Assembly (NCBI RefSeq): GCF_000150275.1
Contig: NW_002060948.1
Span: forward strand, 1,986,251 to 2,050,250
DNA length: 64,000 nt
Reading direction: 5' to 3'
Source: Trichoplax adhaerens
Taxonomy: Eukaryota; Placozoa; Uniplacotomia; Trichoplacea; Trichoplacidae
The notes beneath the pieces were generated by a model that did no database searches, was not told where the DNA came from, and was given only the letters and a program-made list of their open reading frames with translations. Shown piece by piece: positions 26,365 through 40,100 of this stretch (positions are counted from its first letter, which is position 1; every line of letters begins with the position of its first letter). Made by a program: the position numbers and the translations under genes.

Positions 26365-27485
26365 CTGTACAAGTGATTCCTAATATTAGAATGAATATTT
26401 AAATGATCGATGTAATAGTGTTATCACTTGGCCGCACTATGGATTATTTGATGTTTTTATTTGCTGTATACTGTATATGTACACGAGTGATTGTTAATAT
26501 TAGAATGAATTAATGATCAATGTAATAGTGTTATCACTTGGCCGAACTATGGATTATTTGCTGTTTTCGTCTACTGTATACTGTATATCTGTACAAGTAA
26601 TTGCTAATATTAGAATGAATATTTAAATGATCGATGTAATAGTGTTATCACTTGGCCGCACTATGGATTATTTGATGTTTTTATTTGCTGTATACTGTAT
26701 ATGTACACGAGTGATTGTTAATATTAGAATGAATTAATGATCAATGTAATAGTGCTATCACTTGGCCGAACTATGGATTACTTGATGTTTTTATTTGCTG
26801 TATACTGTATATGTGCACGAGTGATTGTTAATATTAGAATGAATTAATGATCAATGTGATAGTGTTATTATTACTTGGCCGAATTATGGATTACTTGATG
26901 TTTTTGTCTACAGTATACAGTATTAGTCAGTATATCTGTCCAAGTGATTGCTAATATTAGAATGAATTAATGATCAATGTAATAGTGTTATCACTTGGCC
27001 GAACTATGGATTATTTGCTGTTTTTGTCTACTGTATACTGTATATGTGCACGAGTGATTGTTAATATTAGAATGAATTAATGATCAATGTAATAGTGTTA
27101 TCACTTGGCCGAACTATGGATTATTTGCTGTTTTCGTCTACTGTATACTGTATATCTGTACAAGTAATTGCTAATATTAGAATGAATATTTAAATGATCG
27201 ATGTAATAGTGTTATCACTTGGCCGCACTATAGATTACTTGATGTTTTTATTTGCTGTATACTGTATATCTACACGAGTGATTGTTAATATTAGAATGAA
27301 TTAATGATCAATGTAATAGTGTTATTATTACTTGGCCGAATTATGGATTACTTGATGTTTTTGTCTACAGTATACAGTATATCTGTCCAAGTGATTGCTA
27401 ATATTAGAATGAATTAATGATCGATGTAATAGTGTTATTATTACTTGGCCGCAGTATGGATGTTTTTGTCTACTATCTACTGTAC
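26365..27485 (+). repeat. ~112-bp tandem satellite, about ten copies
   Basis: The landmark ACTTGGCCG recurs roughly every 110-120 bp at about 26427, 26537, 26651, 26761, 26873, 26994, 27104, 27218, 27331 and 27444. Each unit also has CTAATATTAGAATGAAT, GATGTTTTT and a TATACTGTATA palindrome. Two subtypes exist: one with ATTTAAATGATCGATG and GGCCGCAC, one with TTAATGATCAATG and GGCCGAAC or GGCCGAAT. The array ends about 700 bp before the UNC79 start. Confidence 0.95.
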
Positions 27486-27547
27486 GTATTCCGTATTTGA
27501 ATGTAAAGTAACTGTAATCAAAATCACCCTTGTCTTTCATGTTCACT

Positions 27548-27780
27548 AGAACAGTACTGTATAGTGTACAGTGACTCACTACGATCGAATAATGGGGCAT
27601 TTCACTACTGTACTTTGACACCACAAAGTTGACCCTATACAGCAAGATGACTCCTGTAGTAGGTGACTCCAGCAAAATCGATCATCCAGTTCGACTGCTG
27701 CTTGAGTACGTTGCAACTGACGTCTCGCCAACTTTTCTACAGTACAGTACAGTAACACGACAGCATACTGTGTCGTACGT
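27548..27780. repeat. GTAC/TACTGTA cluster upstream of UNC79
   Basis: GTACTGTATAGTGTACAGTG near 27552 and CAGTACAGTACAGTAAC near 27742 lie about 400-620 bp upstream of the UNC79 ATG, directly after the 112-bp satellite. Confidence 0.5.
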
Positions 27781-28165
27781 ACAACGACTGAAAGCAAATG
27801 GATAAATCGACCACTCACTCTTTGACAACAATACTACTGATAGGGTGATCACCGACCGACACGACTACAGTAAGGTGAGTGAAGCGAAATCAAGTCGACC
27901 ACTGTTTCACTATACTGTACTGTCATTAAGCAAGAGAAGAATAACAGGAACAATAATAACAATCCTCATTGAGATAAAACACAATACTACGCAGGCTGAC
28001 ACTTTATTGTTCTCATTGATAACATCTCTGTTCGTGTCTCGTCGATCGGCAAGTCTATTTTGTCCTTTTTTGCCCAACTACTTTCGTTCTTCAATGTGGC
28101 GCGCAATCGATCTTTGACTGAGCTCAATCTCATCGGATTCACAATCTCGACAATAATCATCCATC

Positions 28166-28174
28166 CAAGATGGC
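28166..28174 (+). promoter_or_regulatory. CAAGATGGC initiator over the UNC79 start codon
   Basis: The proposed start codon (28170) sits in CAAGATGGC, which fits the first nine bases (SAASATGGC) of TISU, a translation initiator for very short 5' UTRs that overlaps YY1 sites. The next bases diverge from the full SAASATGGCGGC consensus. If it works as TISU, transcription should start within about 30 bp upstream. Confidence 0.4.
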
Positions 28175-31100
28175 TGTAGAAGAATGTGAGTATCATTTCC
28201 AAGGATCAGCATGATTACAATGGTCAAAATGTCGCCAAGCGACCCATTTTGACGCCTTACTGCAGTAGACAGCGAGAGAGATAATGTTCATTTTGGACAA
28301 AATAAGTCTTATCTATCCTTTCCAATCGCCTTTCTTTTGGCCCATATCAACTGATAGTAGGAGTTTTCAATAGGGTCCAGTTTCACCAAACTAGACATCG
28401 ATCTTGTTACTATGGATAGCAGGATTGCAATGACGATCTGTTTACTGTATTGACTTGAATGCATGTGTCCGGCGTCAAGACGACTCCTTGGCTTGAATCC
28501 AAGCAGTCACTGGGTAGACTGTCTATTCCCGTGATGGTTCTACTTTACAGTACAATCATTTTTTCCCTCCATCATCTGCTACAACATCCAGTCACAATTC
28601 TATCGATCATCATACCTTCGAAACTTTGAGACTATCAATTTATCCTTTGAGCTACAAAATCGCCATCACAATGTTGATCCGCAAGACTATGGAATATCTA
28701 GTGTTTTCAAGTCCACCCCCCAAAAATACTGCCAAAATACTGGACCCACGTTCAGTGGAGTCTGCCAGACCTACATTAACCATGATCGAAAACTGCAATA
28801 TACTCGTATTGGACTGTATTCTACTGTATTTCATGCCAACAGTCCCGGTATTGCTGTCTTTCTTGTTGAAATCTTCTTAACCCACAGTACTCAATCGCCC
28901 ATTTAGTCTAGCATTTCCTTCCATCCATAAATCATTATTGAAGAATAGTCATAGTATACCGACGTTGCATTCTAAACATGGTTACAACCAGAAGTTCTAC
29001 CTCTATCATGATACGCGTATAGTGATCCAACGGGATCATTCTCTTGAGAAGAGAGTAGATATAAACTAAAAGGGGCCTACGTGATAATAGTGTGATTAGT
29101 TCAAAAACTAATAACATACTCGTTATTGCCAAATCAGACCGGAAAAAAAATATCCTCTAGAATTCATCATACAATCTTATTTTACTCTTTTTTATTATTT
29201 TTCATACTGTATTTTAACTTGAACTCCTGAGATTTCAATAGTTGCAGTACTGTTGTTGAGAAGATACGCATACTATTAATTAGTCAGTGATAAAATGTCT
29301 GCCTTATAAGTTAAAAGAGAAAGACGACCAGTAATGAAAAATTGGACTCATGGAAAACTTCATTTTTCACTTCGAAAATAGCTTTCTTTAAATAAAGTCC
29401 CGTTAGTTACAGTCTAATATATAGCAGTTGATTTGAAACTTTCAGTATTGAAGCCTTGCAATTTCATTAAGCAAAGCACATGCCGGCGACGCCAACATCA
29501 TTCCACTTGACTGTACAGTAGATAGTAGATAGATATTATAGTAGGACAGGAAGTAACACCTAATTCCTAATTCTGTATAGACTATAATCCTATAACACTT
29601 TTACGGACGTGCTTAATCAATTTTTTTCAGAGCTTTACAAATCAAAATAATGATTCACTACACCTGAAAGTGATTGTTATCATCGTTCTTTTACGCTCTT
29701 CCACAGCATAGAATGATAAGTGCGTGGTAACTTAGATATACTTACGCAAATACGCGTTAGACAGTAGGAGAGATACCCAACTTTACAATTGATAATAAAT
29801 CTACTCTACCGTAAGTTGATTGCCAGCAGCTTGACAGATGCGGAATCGGCTTGTGATTAGAATGACAACGATTAGATCAGATTTGAAAAAGATATCTACA
29901 TATGCATTATATCACAATTAATCATTCAATCCATTTTTAAATTAATAAATACCATCATATGAGGCCTGGAACAAAACTATTGGCATACGAGTAAATAAAT
30001 CTACTCGACAATAAGTTGATTACCTGCATCTTGACGAAGGCAGATTTGGCTTGTGACCAAGTTAGATCAGGTTTAATAAAAGACATCGACATACATCGTA
30101 TGCATTATATTACAATTAACCATTCATCACCTTGGAAAATTAACAAATACCCAACATATGCCGCCTGTAACAAAACTGTTAACATAAAAGTAAATATACT
30201 CTACCGTAAGTTAATTACCTGCAGCTTGACAGATGCAGATTCGGCTTGTGACTAGAATGACAACGGTTTGATCAGATTTGATAACAGATATCGACATGTG
30301 CATTACATCATAATTAACCATTCGTCTACTTTGAAAATTAAAAAATACCCAGCATACGTATATTGCCTGTAATAAAATAACCGCTTTCATTTAGTAACTT
30401 CGTATCCAATCATTGAGCTATCTCCACCGCCTCATATATCAAAATTACTCGCGTACATCGATATTTTATACAGACTCTATCGAGTAAGCTATAAGACTGC
30501 CATGGACATACCGTAAAGCATGCTGGCTTAGGATATCAAATAGTGTATAGGAACTTCTTGATATACGGGTAGATGAAATTTACAAATTCTTGACCATCTA
30601 TTTCATGGAATTTTGCAAATACATTGTATTAAGTGATTGTTGTATTATGATAGCCAACCATCACTTAAGTACGCGATTGTAGATCCCGTAAAAGATCTAA
30701 TGTAGTTACTGCCAACTATTTTCGACTCTAATCATTCAATGATGACGTTAATATAAAATTAAAGTAAATATGGTATAGTATTTACACTAAATACCTTTTT
30801 AAAATAACTGCAGCATGCTTAGGCTAAAACGATCCATCGCTATCGATACTAGGCGAACCTTCTACTCGTCATTTTCATGTGCTTGTTTAATAAGCAGACT
30901 ATTCCAGGTTAATACTGTACCACTTTATTATGGTGCTATACTGTAGTACAATAGTTTAGTAGTTTACATAACCCTCATACAAGAGATTTTCTTCTTATAT
31001 ATAAAAATAATTCAACACTACTATATCGGCAATCCAGCAAGCATATTCGATAGTAGAAACTGGAGCAAGACCGTAATATACACAAGTAGAATCGAATTTA

Positions 31101-34100
31101 TAAGCTTACTCTCTTAGTAATCTTTATTTTAACATCTGTTTACTAGTAATAAATTTGCTTTTTATTTTATAGTTACGGCCAAGGTCCATATTCTGAAGGA
31201 AGATGTAACTTATTTACAGCGTTTACAGTTAAGCGGTTTACGATTTCCATCTATCAATCCAGCCATCGAACTAGCTTCGTCAATTGAATCCATTAGTAAC
31301 AGATTGCTCAGGTGATACTAATTTCTATCTATATATATTATATCCTAAATTACGGTTACACTCAAAGTTAAAAGTAGCTCATCGCCCTTGACTATGTGTG
31401 TCTTGTCAATTTTAAAGCGACTAATGTTATACTAGTGAACATGCAGTAGTTTTAACCGAAGTACATTGATACAGCAACATATTTCGCTGTCTAGCCTACG
31501 TATATATTTTTTATGCAACACGGCACGTGTCCCCAGAAAATGTCTACTGTCCAAAGCTGTAAGCTGATAGTATAATAGCTTCGAATAATTTAGCACGGCT
31601 TGAATATATTCTTTCGAATTGATAATATACCGTAGCTGATTTAATATTAGTTCAAAATCTGATTAAATAGTTCACTATCAGAAACATAACCTACAAATAT
31701 TACCTGTGAGGTAAAGGTGTTCTCATTTTTTTCCCCTACTTATTCTATTTAGTCATTTTACGCTGTTAGTAATGTTGTAAAGACAACTTTACCACTTTAT
31801 TGGATAGCTCCCGTTGGTGAAAAGTATTCATTTTTATCTGTCCATTACCTAGATATAGTGTTATTATATAGTGTTATTTCCCAATTAATCCAAACTGCAA
31901 TATGCGTATGTGCACTATTATCAGCGTTCTTCAATGTTGTATTGCGATTAATTCTCTGTACTACTACACTTTTGCAACAGTTACATGAAAGAGGGTTATG
32001 CTGGAGAGATTCAGGTACAAAGGAGCACTGGCCACGAAGCAAATGAAATGCACTTGCCAGATATCGGCGCCGTTATATCCAATTCAGATGCCTTGTATCA
32101 TATCATTAGCCCTCTCACAGATTTACTACCGGCATTTTTGCAACAGTTTCAACAGCAGCAGCAAAGCATTAAAAGTGAGCAATCTCCTTTTTACTTTATT
32201 TAGCGTCGTTCCTGTGATTCACTTATCTTTTACCAATATACTATAGTTTGCTAATACCATAATGTTTTCGTAGCTTTTGCTCGTGAAATATTACTGCTGG
32301 TGAAATCTCTTTCTCCTTTCCTGGACTTGCAACAATTACAAACATTGCCTAGTATCATTACCTCCACATTGTCCTTGTGGCCAAAGATTATAATTCCTGA
32401 TGTAATCGATTCATTATGCAATGATATTCTTCCATATGTATTTGGTAAGAGTACTACAGTTTTTATTTTCCTGTTCTTTAGATTTAGGCGTCAAGATATT
32501 AATTTGATTAATATGATAATTTACGAATAACGGTTAATTGCGATTTCGCTAATATTACTCAAAATCACTGCGCATGATGATATCTTTAAAAGTCATTTCA
32601 ATTTATAGACGTAAAGTCATTTTAGTTACACTAATTGATGTAAACAACTTTCAACGATGTAATCAAATCCTAACCATGTTAATTGTATAACTTATTTATG
32701 AATAACTAATTAGGTACTATGGCATTGGATGACCACTCTCATTCATCTTATTCTTACCTTTCTGTACCTATGCTCATCATGTCAGTATTACAACATACTG
32801 CAGATAACTTATCGCACTCTCAACGCATTACTTATACGTTGATGTCGATTAAACATAATCTGTCTGAGGTATGGAATACAACAATACTATTATAGATTGT
32901 TTTAACATGTTACATGAACTTTATAATTAATTTAATTTCTCTAGCAAGCGCCAAAACATTATTTTGATTACGTTAATTTGAGCTCCATGAATACTTTAAC
33001 ATTTAATCATCCAGGATTTGCTTGCCGTTATTGCGTATGGACCAATTGAAGTATGTTTAAATGCTGCATCAATGCTACTGCAATTTTGGCCCATATCTAT
33101 AGATGATCTAAATATTGAAGTTAAAAGTGATGGTAAGTAATGTTATGGACAGTATAAAAGATAAAAAAATGCCTACAGTGTTACATAAGTCATACAAATA
33201 CCTTATAAAATATTCGAATACAGATTGAAAATTATATTATTTTGCATTCAGCTTGGAAATCGGTTATTTGTCAAACTACCTCATGTTTCTTTTCTGGCAA
33301 TCTTCCTGCTGTCAAGGTATAGCATAAGTATCAAAAACGCATCATGATCCAACGCTATATCTATGAGATACGCCAAACAAAATGTATTGGTTATATTTGT
33401 GCTTCATTCTAAAATATCTTTTCGATAGATAAGTCTAGATCCTGTTTTGTCTGCTTCCCTCGGTTCCAAGCCTCCTCCCTTGTACATGTGTAGCAAATGC
33501 AGGTAAATTTAACATTTCTTGAGAAGAAATCGTGACTCATTGGTCACATTTTGAAGATTAAATTGCAAAAGGACTTAAGTGTACTAATACTTCATAGTGG
33601 GAAACATCATGATCTTATGCCCGTATATCCAAAACAAGGTGAATAGTTGTGTATACTTAACAGTAAAGGACTTTTTTCAGATTGAGTACTGACAATAATG
33701 TTCAACGTTCAATTCTAAAACAGAAACTACCTCAAAAGTTTGCGAATATAAGGTATGTGTTACTAATAATTCAAGATACCCGTTATAAGGAATTATAATT
33801 ATTTTTAATCTATAGTGAAGCAAAAAGTTTATTTGCACCACTGGTTGCGTGCTTTACGTAAATGTTTTATTTTTGATATAGCAATGCGAAAGTAATGATA
33901 AAAGGGCAGTGGTTACATGTTTCTCTTTATCCTGCACTAAAAGCTGTGGCAGTCGCCCTATGCGCCTGTGCTCTACATGTGACGGGTTAATACACGGTAA
34001 TCTGTCAAATTCCGAAAGGCACATCGTTCAAGGTAATAATAAATCAAAAATTTAGCTTATTCTATTCAAGATGAACGTGAAACAAGGACATAATTTTGAT

Positions 34101-37100
34101 TTCTTAATATAGTATAGCAAATATAAAAAGCTACTTAGGCATAAAAAATAATAACATACAGCTTAAGCTGTAACGTATTCGTTACGCTTATGTTAGGATT
34201 TCGGTCAACTAATAATACAGAAGAGACATATCCAAAGTACCTGATTCCTGCGATAATAAGGTAGAGCAGACAGTATAACGTGTCTTGCTAACAATTCTTA
34301 GTTTATATCACGGAAATACAATAATCATAGGAAAATTAATGTAAAAGCCATAATATTTACCAAGGTTGTTATTGGAGGATGATCACAGCAACGGAATCGA
34401 GCGGTTGGCTAGAGAAATTGTTGAAATTTCGACTTATTCAATAGTTAGCCTGGATAAAAATATTATCGATAGCAATTTAACAGCTGAGGCTAAGAAAAGA
34501 AGCATGTATGGACTATTGCTTTTAAATAACATGAGTATTGGTCGCGTCGTATACTCTGAGGTAGATAAAATTAATATGATATCGTTCGTTGGGAGTAATT
34601 TTCTAACTGTCATCAGATTGATGAATCTTAATACTTATTATAGTATCGCTGAATTAATCGTAGCCATTCTTTGTTTATAGGATGAAATTAGTAATTTATT
34701 AGATGCTGTTTTACGGTGGTATTATCTTATTTCCGTGCTACCAAAAGGTTCAATTTTAATACCTTATTTATTCACTTAAGTTGTTATAAACTACTTCTTT
34801 GCTATAATTTTGGGTTTTATTTTTGTACAGAAATGTCCGAGCCAAGCTTAAAACAATTAAAAAAGCAGGTTGCACTTACGACATGATATCTTTATTGCAA
34901 CATAGATTTATTAAATCCTATAATATACCATACCTTTCGTTGTATGTCGGATGCAACTAGTTTCATTAGCTTACTGAAGAAGTGGTTAAAATAGTTTCTG
35001 AGACAGATGTGTTACTTATATTTTAGTTTGTTGTTCGATGGCTGAGCAATATAAGAGATGCTTACTTAGAAACGTTCATAAATTCCCTGAAGCCACGTCA
35101 TAACTATTCTCTCATTAGTAAAGGAAGGTAAATGTGGAAATAGAAAAATCATGGTAAATTATGCAATGTTAATGATAAATTAATTGACTAGCGTTACGTT
35201 GGTCTATAGGAATAACAAGGACACTGCAGAGAAATATAAGCATGCTCTAAATTGTATGGCATACATGCTGTCGGATAAACTTATTAATTCCGAGGTAAGA
35301 TATGCATATAGTTCCAGCTTACCTGTATATCCTATTTAACTTCAACAATTAAACATTTAATATCAATAAATTTCATGACCTTGGTAATCGACAAATCTTC
35401 ATTAATTTATAAATGTGAGAATTTCGAATGCTTTTAGATCACAGCGCGTGATAAGCAATATCATGCTATATGTTATTAGTGTTCTCCCATATAAATTTTA
35501 GACTAGTAGCTATAAGTGATGATTTCATTACCTAGTCAGCAATTTATTATTATTGATTTCTTCTGTTATCTATCAAGATGATATAGCTTTGCAAGTATTA
35601 CTTCTTAGATAAAAATAGCCACAAGATCGAATATTGAATCATGCTAACTTAATAGATTTTAAATCTATAGTCTGCAGTAGCCGAGTTATATTGACTATAT
35701 CATTCATAGTCATGTTATTACAAAGCGATTTATATTGTCTGTAGTGACTGTAGTAGCAGCGCATTTTCTACAGAACATCACAAAGTATTTAATAATCAGA
35801 TTACAACATGCGTTAAATATCTTACTCTTATAAACAGAAAACACTGTTAACTGGCGTAAATAGTTTGTAACGATATCGGCGCAGTCTCTATTTTGTTAAC
35901 AAGTTACTGCACATACATATTTAGACCGCATTATATCATGTAAGATAGTACATTATAGTTATCGATTTATATGAATTAGTTTATATGTGATGAGTTTTCT
36001 ATCTTTTTATATAATTAAATAAATATCTAAGACCGTTTATATCGTGTAACATAGTATACCTATCGATTTATATGAATAAAGCGTTTGTTATGTACTGTAT
36101 ATCGTCTTAAATAACTAATTAGGATTACTACTCCCTTTAACAGGTTTGGGATCTACTCATGCCTACATGGATGGAGAATATTAGACTCAATATCGATATA
36201 GAAAGTTTGCATCCAGTGGAGTCACCTTTACGGTAATTGCAGTATTTATACTACAATGTAGTTTAGAAAAATTAAAGTTTCGTTAACGTAGGCGACGAAA
36301 AATTTAATTTATTATACAGGAAGCTATTCAATCCGGATGTTGCTCATTTATTTTTTGGCAATTCTCCATACGAATTCATCGGTAAAAAATTTAAAGATAT
36401 GACAGCAAATATACAGTATCAAGCGCTGGTTTGGTTACGGGTACGATTTATTGATTTAAGAAATGCAGGAAATAATTTACATTTTTGATTTACGACGGAA
36501 TAGAATGACTAACTATGGCTATAAATGTGTCTTGGGAGTTGTAAAAGTAGTGTTACAAAGAATACTCGTATACATATATCAAGTCTTACAGTCATTATTT
36601 GCCAGCAAATCATTGAAAACCATTAATTACATGGAGGGATTAACGAACTATAGACAATGTTGCATTTATAGTAAACTAATTACTGTGATGTTTAGTATCT
36701 TTATCTCAATATTTATATTTCAATTTTATAGCTGCTATCTCATTTGAATATTTTCTTATCTCCTTCCTGGATTATCAAAATGTTTGCCGTCGGTATTGCA
36801 TCCGAGAGCTTTAAGCAGCAGTCTGTATCATCTACAAATCATCTTTCCCAGAGTGAAGCTTTTAATCAAGAACTTCCTGCTAGTATTGTGGATGATGCAA
36901 ATGGTCTACTTGTACTTTGGGAAGCAATTCAAACTCCAGATATTTATATATTAGCTTACGAAAAGCCGATCGGCAATTATAAGGCTTTAAATTTGGATCT
37001 GAAAGATACAAGGCTGTCTTGTTTTATTTTAATGCTGGATATCATCGTAAAACAGGTATTTTTTTAGCGTTTAATTAAGTTAAATTAGCTATATGCTTTG

Positions 37101-40100
37101 GGTCAATGATTGCAATGTAATTATAATAACTTATTACGATTACTTAGTAAATATTATTATTTCTGTATTTTATTTTAAGGTATCGGAGTAATGTTTGGGT
37201 TTCGATTTAATGTTGTACTAGCACTCTAGATTTATAACAAAGACCTCCATTTAACATATGTCTATATTTCAGATCCATTTACATGCAAATCATCTGGAGG
37301 AAACGTTACAATCAACTATCACAAATGGTCTGGTTCGACTAGTAAAAAATCTTATGGTCCATGTTAGATCATCATTAAGTGATCATTCATGTGGCAACTG
37401 TTCAACCGTATTTCGTAATTGTTCGCATTGCAAATTCTCATTAATGTTCTATATGTTGATACATGAAATATTCAATAAAGTAACTGGGATAAATGAGCGA
37501 TTCTCGCAAGATTTACACGATGACGAGGCAGCCATCAAAGTGGAAAGTCAGAGTAACACCGATATCCTTCCTGATAAGCGGCCTAGACGAAAAAGCGATT
37601 CACAACCCAAGAGTAGTACGTCGAATGAGTCAATTGGACTTACTAGAACTTCACTCATCGAAAGATGCAGTAAAAATAGAGAATATCCTTCGAAACGGAG
37701 GCCATTCGCGTCATCTTTAAAGGAGAAATCTAGTAGTAATGCAGCACTGCAAGTTTCTCGTATTAGATCGATTTCTAGACATCGTCGTATTGACGAATTA
37801 TTGCAGGTTCTGAAGTCAATCGTTCAGGAATTACAAATATGTAAAAATTCCGCAATTATATATTATCAATTACAGTGTATTAAATTATTATTACCTCCAA
37901 GCGAATTTATTTCTCAGTTTAAAAGTAGTGCTCCAGTTCGTGACCTAATTATTAAATTCCTGCTGCCAAATTTATGGTCATTGCTTCGATTTGATTCCTG
38001 TCAAGTTGCACAAGCATGCGGCACTTTGTTTATCCACTGTTTGTCATGTCGACAGATTAGCAACGCTTTTAAAACTATTATTACTGACTCACTCGATAGT
38101 CATAACTGGTCCGATCGTTATAATGCTATCACTAAACTATTTACTATGATTAATTTTATTGAAGTTAAAGAAATACTTGGATATCCTCCGTTACAATCAA
38201 CATTGGCACACACGTTTTCGGTGCTAATATCAGGCTTATCTGATCAATCACCGCAAGTTCGTATTCTTGCATCCATTGGTTTTAAAAATATCAAATTATC
38301 TTGTATCGAAGTTGCAAAGTTATGTTTCCATCATCAGTATATAAACTATCCTGATGATCGTCCAAAATTACTTTTTCGACTTGAACAATTACAAAAATGC
38401 TTACCTCGAATACAGGTTTTACGTTATGATTTGTTCCTATTATGGTTTGATGTCTTACCTGTGGGATTAGACATCAACGATCGTCAACGATTTCCTTATT
38501 TATCGTTGGATCCTACCACATATCAGCATCAGAATGTTAGTAGTAAACTCAGCTTAACTACAACATCTAAGAATAGATTCAAGAAATCATCCGATCTATC
38601 CAGTTATAATCCTTTTAAAGTTTCATCTAGTTTACGTCGGTCAAGTAGTGGTCGCCGTTCATCAACTAGGCGTTGTAGTTCAATTATTTCGTCTAATTCA
38701 TTCGATGTTACAGTTGCTGCTGATAATTTTTCGATCACTGATAGTTCAAGTTCCATTGATGGAGTTGTTATTGATTCAACGAGTCATAAGAGCACGACAG
38801 CAATACCATCTCAATTGTCGGTTGTAAATGATATTGATCCTGATGATATGAGAAATGAAACCATGTATCGTCTAATTGAGTTATTTATGCAGTATTTACG
38901 TCGATCATCATCGACTAATTCTAAAATAGGCAATAATAACGACAACAGTCAATATCACATGAAAATATTTCTTTGCATTCAACGTCTAATGGGTTATAAC
39001 CATGTTACACAAATATTTAACTTATCATCTTCCAAGTTGAGATCGTCGCTAATTTATAAAGCGTTTTTAGTAGAAGCTCCATTAATGTTGGATACCTGTC
39101 TTACTCAAGGCAAGAAATTAATTACTTTCATCGTATCTGTGCTACACTATTGTACATACGTTCAAGATACGGAGCAATATACCCTGTTAGCTTTATCACA
39201 ATTTGATCGTCAAAATTGGTTTATGACTTTGCTAATTTTGCTATACAAGTATAACTTAAAAGATGTATCGGCAGTAATATGCAAATTGATGGAATTAACA
39301 ACCCAAATGATTGAAACTGCACATCATTTATGCCATCATGGAGCTAAAAATAACGGTAGTTTTATAAGGCATCGCATTTCAAGTAAGAACGATTTCAGTT
39401 ATTGTCAGTCGATATCATTATGTGAACAACGTAATAGTATTAAAAGGAAAATGTTAACCAAGTTAAATGTAATTGATACGGGAGATAATCAATTAGGTGT
39501 GCAAACCACTGTAGTGAATACATCGACTGAAATCGATGAGCGTAGTGTTCATTCGACATTGGCCGAAAAATTGGAAATGAATACCGAAATAGAAGTACAA
39601 CAACAATCTGATAGTCAATCAAATCGCGATATTGCTAGGACTAGTGGTAGAGCTCGTGGAACTCTTCGACGAGAGCGCTCATTCGAAGAAGAGCCATTAC
39701 CTGAAATAATTGATGATGTCAATGATAACGATGATTTTGATAATGATAATGATAGCAATCCACTCCACGTTAACGAGCACCAAAACAACAATGATTACGA
39801 TATCATTGATGATGCCATTACACAATCCAATCGCAAAATAAAGAAAAGGAATATATCAGCAAGCGTACCGCAATCTAATCTGACCTATAATCCATCTCAT
39901 AATAGTCGTTTAGATGATATCGAAAATAGAATATTTGATATAACCAAATGCATCAAATGTGGTGAATTAATTAGCGCTTATGATCAAGAAAATATTTGTC
40001 TTGGTATATTAGTACTATCCACCTTTGTCTATCGTTATCCGGAAATGGCAGCACCTCAATTATTACGTATATTAAGATGTATCGCCAGGATTACGTCCAG

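Larger units (their letters stand above)
24403..28169. other. Divergent intergenic region between MEA1 and UNC79
   Basis: This 3.8 kb has no recognisable exon. It holds a GTAC/TACAGTA cluster 5' of MEA1 (24620-24690), a poly-A run near 24758, a ~112-bp satellite (26365-27485), and a second GTAC cluster 5' of UNC79 (27548-27780). Short ORFs here show no family resemblance. Confidence 0.5.

Noticed and set aside
27987-28202. Minus-strand ORF over the UNC79 start (with MRLSSVKDRLRATLKNESSW)
   Set aside because: It overlaps the UNC79 first exon antisense and has no recognisable domain; MEA1 exon 1 was found elsewhere (24354-24402) with correct frame.
31858-32046. Membrane-like ORF before UNC79 exon 4
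   Set aside because: It is in a frame that does not join either flanking UNC79 exon and shows no UNC79 similarity.
33598-33638. Extra UNC79 exon (GKHHDLMPVYPKQ)
   Set aside because: Including it breaks the frame into the next exon. Joining 33502 directly to 33681 keeps frame and aligns better with UNC79.
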